From Pseudomonas fluorescens HK44 (GTDB taxonomy: Bacteria > Pseudomonadota > Gammaproteobacteria > Pseudomonadales > Pseudomonadaceae), in contig NZ_AFOY02000012.1 of NCBI RefSeq assembly GCF_000217955.3, forward strand, positions 1 to 64,000: a stretch of DNA of 64,000 nt. Direction: 5' to 3'. The notes below the pieces were generated by a model. The model did no database searches, had not been told where the DNA came from, and worked only from the letters and a program-made list of their open reading frames with translations. Position numbers and translations under genes: made by a program. This document shows, one piece after another, positions 59,676 to 64,000 of this stretch; position 1 is the first letter of the stretch; each line of letters opens with the position of its first letter.

Positions 59676-60626
59676 TTAAAGGGCGAACGGCAACGGCGTG
59701 CTGACGTGCTGACGCTGGGCCAGGCGCTGCTGGAACTCCATCGGATCGTGAATCAGCACGTCCTGCCCGGCAAAGGATTCGGCGGCGATCAAGCGCGACA
59801 GCCAGAACCGCACGCAGGCCACCCTCAGCATGGTCGGCCACAACTCGGCCTCGGCGGCGGTGAACGGGCGCAGCGCGGCATAAGCGCCGAGCAATGCCCT
59901 CGCCCGCGCGCCGTCAAGCACGCCGTCTTCGTCCGAGCACCAGTCATTCAAGGCAATTGCCACGTCGTAGAGCATCGGGCCTGAGCAGGCGTTGTAGAAG
60001 TCGATCAGCCCGGTCAGGTGCGTGCCTTCGAACATCGCGTTGTCGCGGAACAGGTCGGCGTGGATGTTGGCCCGAGGCAGCGCCAGAATTCTGGTTTTTT
60101 GCGCAGTGATTTCGTTCAAGGCGCGTTGCAGCAGATTGCTTTGCGCGGCATTCAGGTGCGACAGCAACTGCGTGCCTTCTTCGAGCATCCAGTCGAGGCC
60201 GCGATCAGTCTTGCGCTTGATCATGTGATCTTTGGTTGCCAGGTGCAGGTGCCCCAGCAATTCGCCGACTTGCGCGCAATGCTGTGCGTTGGCCTCCTTG
60301 ATGTGCTTGCCGGCCAGCCGTGGCTGCAGCAGTGCAGGTTTGCCGGCCAATTCGCGCAGGGCGATGCCGTCGGTGGTCCGCAGTGCATAGGGCACCGGCA
60401 AGTTGGCGTCGTGCAGCACGTCGAGCAGCTCGATAAAGAACGGCATCTCCTGCACGGGACCGCGCTCAACCAGGGTCAGGACAAACTCCCCCTGCTCCAG
60501 GCTGATGAAGAAATTGGTGTTTTCGCTACCCGCGGCAATCCCCTGGAAATCAAGCAGGCGGCCGAGCCCATAAGGGGCGAGAAAGGTTTCCAGCTCGGGC
60601 CGAGCCAGGGGGGTGAACACAGACAT
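59676..60626 (-). CDS. thrB: Homoserine kinase, type II (ThrB)
   Basis: The 316-residue kinase makes O-phosphohomoserine for threonine synthesis. It has the aminoglycoside-phosphotransferase fold, with catalytic NIHADLFRDN and LIDFYNA. This class replaces the GHMP-type ThrB of enterics in Pseudomonas. Confidence 0.93.
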   Translation of the reverse strand: MSVFTPLARPELETFLAPYGLGRLLDFQGIAAGSENTNFFISLEQGEFVLTLVERGPVQEMPFFIELLDVLHDANLPVPYALRTTDGIALRELAGKPALLQPRLAGKHIKEANAQHCAQVGELLGHLHLATKDHMIKRKTDRGLDWMLEEGTQLLSHLNAAQSNLLQRALNEITAQKTRILALPRANIHADLFRDNAMFEGTHLTGLIDFYNACSGPMLYDVAIALNDWCSDEDGVLDGARARALLGAYAALRPFTAAEAELWPTMLRVACVRFWLSRLIAAESFAGQDVLIHDPMEFQQRLAQRQHVSTPLPFAL

Positions 60627-60686
60627 GGTTAAAAACTGCTCAGTTCGGGCGCCGCTGTTGAGCCAGCGCCGATTAAAGTTAAGAAA

Positions 60687-60977
60687 CTACTTCCACGTAA
60701 AAATTTCCCACGCCGGAATCAGCATATTCGGCTGATCCGAGCGGATATAGTTTGCCTCCGTTCCGTCCGCACGTATCAGAAAGTACGGTTTTCCGCCCTT
60801 CGGTGTGACCTTGATCGCGTACACAAAGCCGTTCTGACGGTACTCCTGAATGACTTTGTCGCCTTCAGTGTGGATGGTGACTTCCGGTTCCGGCGTCGGT
60901 GCATCATTGGCTGCCATGACGGCCAGGGGAGTGAGTGCAAAGAAGCCAGCCAGCAACAGGCGATTGAGTGAGCGCAT
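60687..60977 (-). CDS. Secreted DUF2782 protein
   Basis: The 96-residue protein has a signal peptide (VMA-A) and the DUF2782 body (IQEYRQNGFVYAIKVTPKG, then PAWEIFTWK). It is conserved beside polA and thrB in pseudomonads. The function is unknown. Confidence 0.87.
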   Translation of the reverse strand: MRSLNRLLLAGFFALTPLAVMAANDAPTPEPEVTIHTEGDKVIQEYRQNGFVYAIKVTPKGGKPYFLIRADGTEANYIRSDQPNMLIPAWEIFTWK

Positions 60978-61051
60978 GATAACCTTGTCCCTTTGTCGTC
61001 AACGGTCCCGCTATTCTAGCGCCGGACCCGCCGAAAAGGTTGATCCTGCTC

Positions 61052-63823
61052 ATGAGCCAAGCCCCCCTCGTCCTGGTGGACGGTTCTTCTTACCTGTACC
61101 GCGCCTTTCATGCGCTGCCACCGTTGACCACGTCCAAAGGCCTGCCGACCGGCGCGGTCAAGGGCGTGCTGAACATGCTCAAGAGTCTGCGCAAGCAGTA
61201 CCCGGACAGCCCGTTCGCCGTGGTATTCGACGCCAAGGGCGGGACATTTCGCGATGACCTGTACGCCGAGTACAAAGCCAATCGCCCCAGCATGCCCGAT
61301 GACATGCGTGTGCAGATCGAGCCATTGCATGCGAGCGTGATCGCCCTGGGCTTTCCGTTGCTGTGTGTCGATGGCGTTGAGGCCGACGACGTGATCGGCA
61401 CGCTGGCCCGCAGCAGTGCGGCCGCCGACCGTCCGGTGGTGATCTCGACGGGCGACAAGGACATGGCGCAGCTGGTCGACGGGCACATTACCTTGGTCAA
61501 TACCATGACCGGTAGCGCGATGGATGTGGCTGGCGTGAAGGAGAAATTCGGCGTCGCTCCCGAGCAGATCATCGATTACCTGGCCCTGATGGGCGATTCC
61601 TCCGACAACATTCCAGGCGTGCCAGGCATTGGCCCGAAGACGGCGTCTGGCCTGCTGGTGGGTGTGAACGGCGGCCTGACCGAGCTCTATGCGCAGCTCG
61701 ATATCGTCCCGATGTTGCCGATTCGTGGCGCCAAAACGCTGCCAGCCAAGCTTGAAGAGCACAAGGAGATGGCGTTCCTCTCCTATCAACTGGCGACCAT
61801 CAAGGTCGACGTGCCGCTGGACATTGGTCTGGACGACTTGCACCTGCGCGAGCCGGACCGTGAAAAGCTCGCCGAGCTCTATACCCTGCTCGAGTTCAAG
61901 AGCTGGTTCGAGGAAGTTCAGCGTGATGCCAAGCGAGCGGGCCAGGAAGTGGTCGCGGCGGTTGAAGAAGCCGTAGCCGATAGCGATGGTCCCCACTACA
62001 CCACGGTCCTCACCCAGGCAGATTTCGACGTCTGGCTGAAGAAGCTGCAAAGCGCCACGCTGTTCGCCTTCGATACCGAAACCACGGGCATCGATGCGCA
62101 GCAAGCGCAACTTGTCGGGCTGTCGTTCGCTGTGAAGGCCAACGAAGCAGCCTACATCCCGTTGACCCATTCCTACATGGGCGTGCCGGATCAACTGGAT
62201 CGCGACACCGTGTTGCGCGCGCTGAAGCCGATTCTGGAAGACCCGAGCAAACTCAAGGTCGGCCAGCACGCCAAGTTCGACATGAACATCCTGGCCAACT
62301 GCGCCATCGGTGGTGATCAGAGCTGCGGCATCATGGTGCAAGGCATCGCCTTCGACACCATGCTCGAGTCCTACGTGCTGGATTCGACCGCGACCCGTCA
62401 CGACATGGACAGCCTGGCGCTCAAGTATTTGGGCTACACCACCACCAGCTTCCAGGACATCGCGGGCAAGGGCGTCAAGCAACTGACCTTCGATCAGATT
62501 TCGCTGGAGCTGGCCGGGCCATACGCCGCCGAAGACGCCGACGTGACGCTGCGTCTGCATCAGACCTTGCATGAAAAACTCGACGCCATTCCAAGCCTGA
62601 GCAAAGTCCTCAGCGAAATCGAGATGCCGCTGGTGCCAGTGTTGGCACGTATCGAGCGCCAGGGCGCGTTGGTCGACGCCAACCTGCTGGGCATCCAGAG
62701 CGTTGAACTGGGCGATAAGCTGGTCGCGCTGGAGCGTGAGGCGTTCGCCATTGCCGGTGAGGAGTTCAACCTCGGCTCTCCGAAGCAATTGGGCGTGATC
62801 CTCTACGAAAAACTCGGGCTGCCGATTCTCAGCAAAACCGCCAAGGGCCAGGCTTCGACCGCCGAAGCGGTGCTGGCGGAACTGGCCGAGCAGGATTACC
62901 CGCTGCCCAAGGTATTGATGCAGTACCGCTCCTTGAGCAAGCTGAAAAGCACCTACACCGACCGTCTGCCAGAGCAGATCAACCCGCGCACCGGGCGGAT
63001 TCATACGTCCTACCATCAAGCAGTGGCAGCGACCGGTCGCTTGTCTTCCAGCGATCCAAACCTGCAGAACATTCCGATTCGTACCGCCGAAGGTCGACGG
63101 ATTCGTCAGGCGTTCATTGCCCCCAAAGGCTACAAGCTGCTGGCGGCGGACTATTCGCAGATCGAGCTGCGGATCATGGCCCACCTGGCCAAGGACGAAG
63201 GACTGTTGCACGCCTTCCGCAATGATCTGGACGTGCACAAAGCCACCGCTGCCGAGGTATTCGGGGTTGAGCTGGCGGACGTCACCACCGATCAGCGGCG
63301 CAGCGCCAAGGCGATTAACTTCGGCCTGATCTACGGCATGAGCGCATTTGGCCTGGCCAAGCAGATCGGTGTCGATCGTAAACAGTCCCAAGCCTATATC
63401 GACCGTTATTTTGCCCGCTATCCAGGTGTGCTCGAGTACATGGAGCGCACCCGCGCTCAGGCGGCTGAGCAGGGTTTCGTCGAAACCATATTCGGTCGTC
63501 GCCTGTACCTGCCGGACATCAACGCGAAAAATCCGGCCCTGCGCAAAGGCGCCGAGCGCACGGCGATCAACGCGCCGATGCAAGGCACTGCGGCGGATAT
63601 CATCAAGAAGGCCATGGTGGCGGTGGATAACTGGCTGATGACGTCAGGTCTGGACGCCAAAGTAATTCTGCAGGTGCACGATGAATTGGTGCTTGAGGTT
63701 CGCGAAGACCTGGTCGACCAGGTTCGCGAAGAAATTCGCGTACACATGAGCGGTGCAGCGACCCTGGATGTGCCACTTTTGGTGGAAGTCGGCGTCGGGA
63801 ACAATTGGGATGAGGCGCATTAA
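61052..63823 (+). CDS. polA: DNA polymerase I
   Basis: The 923-residue enzyme fills gaps and removes RNA primers. The 5'-3' exonuclease domain (about 1-290) starts with LVLVDGSSYLYRAFHAL. The 3'-5' exonuclease domain (about 320-520) has FDTETTGI. The polymerase domain has motif A DYSQIELR, the O helix region RRSAKAINFGLIYGMS and motif C VHDE. I chose the ATG at 61052; an upstream TTG is less likely. Confidence 0.98.
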   Translation: MSQAPLVLVDGSSYLYRAFHALPPLTTSKGLPTGAVKGVLNMLKSLRKQYPDSPFAVVFDAKGGTFRDDLYAEYKANRPSMPDDMRVQIEPLHASVIALGFPLLCVDGVEADDVIGTLARSSAAADRPVVISTGDKDMAQLVDGHITLVNTMTGSAMDVAGVKEKFGVAPEQIIDYLALMGDSSDNIPGVPGIGPKTASGLLVGVNGGLTELYAQLDIVPMLPIRGAKTLPAKLEEHKEMAFLSYQLATIKVDVPLDIGLDDLHLREPDREKLAELYTLLEFKSWFEEVQRDAKRAGQEVVAAVEEAVADSDGPHYTTVLTQADFDVWLKKLQSATLFAFDTETTGIDAQQAQLVGLSFAVKANEAAYIPLTHSYMGVPDQLDRDTVLRALKPILEDPSKLKVGQHAKFDMNILANCAIGGDQSCGIMVQGIAFDTMLESYVLDSTATRHDMDSLALKYLGYTTTSFQDIAGKGVKQLTFDQISLELAGPYAAEDADVTLRLHQTLHEKLDAIPSLSKVLSEIEMPLVPVLARIERQGALVDANLLGIQSVELGDKLVALEREAFAIAGEEFNLGSPKQLGVILYEKLGLPILSKTAKGQASTAEAVLAELAEQDYPLPKVLMQYRSLSKLKSTYTDRLPEQINPRTGRIHTSYHQAVAATGRLSSSDPNLQNIPIRTAEGRRIRQAFIAPKGYKLLAADYSQIELRIMAHLAKDEGLLHAFRNDLDVHKATAAEVFGVELADVTTDQRRSAKAINFGLIYGMSAFGLAKQIGVDRKQSQAYIDRYFARYPGVLEYMERTRAQAAEQGFVETIFGRRLYLPDINAKNPALRKGAERTAINAPMQGTAADIIKKAMVAVDNWLMTSGLDAKVILQVHDELVLEVREDLVDQVREEIRVHMSGAATLDVPLLVEVGVGNNWDEAH

Positions 63824-63949
63824 GCCGGTTTGAGGTGCTTTTTTTTTCGGGGATAGCGCCGTGGCGTGGTGTCGCGGCAAGTCGCTGGCGAAGGGCCATT
63901 AGTTCGAAAAGGTCTTTGGGTTATTCCCAATAGGTTTTGAAATTGATCG

Positions 63950-63977
63950 GAACTAAATCTGTGAACCGCCACTCAGA
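63950..63977 (+). promoter_or_regulatory. Candidate sigma-22 (AlgU) promoter, possible ErsA start
   Basis: GAACTA, a 17-base spacer and TCAGA match the AlgU consensus GAACTT-N16-17-TCTGA closely. It lies downstream of polA on the same strand, where pseudomonads encode the AlgU-dependent sRNA ErsA (Spot 42 locus). The start would fall at about 63984, so the RNA body is mostly beyond the right edge. Confidence 0.45.
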
Positions 63978-64000
63978 GTTACTGAATGGGTGGTGAAGCC

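Noticed and set aside
61016..63583. 855-codon minus-strand frame opposite polA
   Set aside because: PolA is clearly the real gene. The opposite frame is open only because of codon bias and has no domain.
63837..63847. polA terminator at the T-run
   Set aside because: There is a run of nine T, but only a very short stem (AAGC/GCTT) precedes it, so I do not call an intrinsic terminator.

Overview
The window reads as a chromosome segment of a Pseudomonas, most likely of the P. fluorescens group. The evidence is dense GC-rich coding, gene order typical of the right side of a Pseudomonas origin (plsC-gmhB-glyS-glyQ-tag, trkA-rsmB-fmt-def, dprA-tsaC-qor-hemF-aroE, trpI/trpBA, cox cluster), and many copies of the 'GTGGCGAGGGAGCTTGCTCC' palindrome pairs known as REP/REPIN repeats in fluorescent pseudomonads. 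Thirteen exact DnaA-box 9-mers lie in the first 26 kb, which fits a position close to oriC.

Layout. 1-1.4 kb: a large serine recombinase cut by the left edge, then an AT-rich stretch with repeated subsites that ends in a Tn7-like terminus. 1.4-3.5 kb: a small secreted protein, then a deletion scar in which the tail of a response regulator meets the tail of a CHASE2-type sensor kinase. 3.6-20.7 kb: housekeeping block covering phospholipid and LPS acyltransferases, heptose phosphatase, glycyl-tRNA synthetase, DNA repair glycosylase, potassium uptake regulator, 16S rRNA methylation, initiator-tRNA formylation and deformylation, DNA uptake/recombination, tRNA t6A synthesis, haem and shikimate enzymes. 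20.8-26.1 kb: choline-O-sulfate utilisation (SulP transporter, choline-binding protein, choline sulfatase, LysR regulator). 27-30 kb: trpBA with divergent trpI. 30-43 kb: small stress, envelope and redox genes, including two DUF1161 paralogues, tandem lipoproteins, OsmC, gamma and beta carbonic anhydrases, oligopeptidase A, an exported phosphatase and an orphan protein with a calcium-loop motif. 44.3-52.8 kb: a complete caa3-type cytochrome c oxidase and its assembly genes. 53-55.5 kb: metNIQ methionine importer. 56.5-59.5 kb: znuBC-zur with divergent znuA. 59.7-63.8 kb: thrB, a DUF2782 protein and polA, followed at the right edge by a candidate sigma-22 promoter where the sRNA ErsA would be expected.

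The oxidase block is self-contained: coxB-coxA-ctaG-coxC encode the subunits and a copper chaperone, SURF1 and Sco assist haem and CuA insertion, and CtaA/CtaB make haem A. SURF1 carries a one-base T-tract frameshift. The beta carbonic anhydrase has lost its usual SulP bicarbonate-transporter partner, of which only a STAS-domain stub remains. Apart from the left-end mobile DNA, the deletion scars and the orphan gene near 40.5 kb, the window is conserved core genome. I did not find a convincing new multi-gene system.
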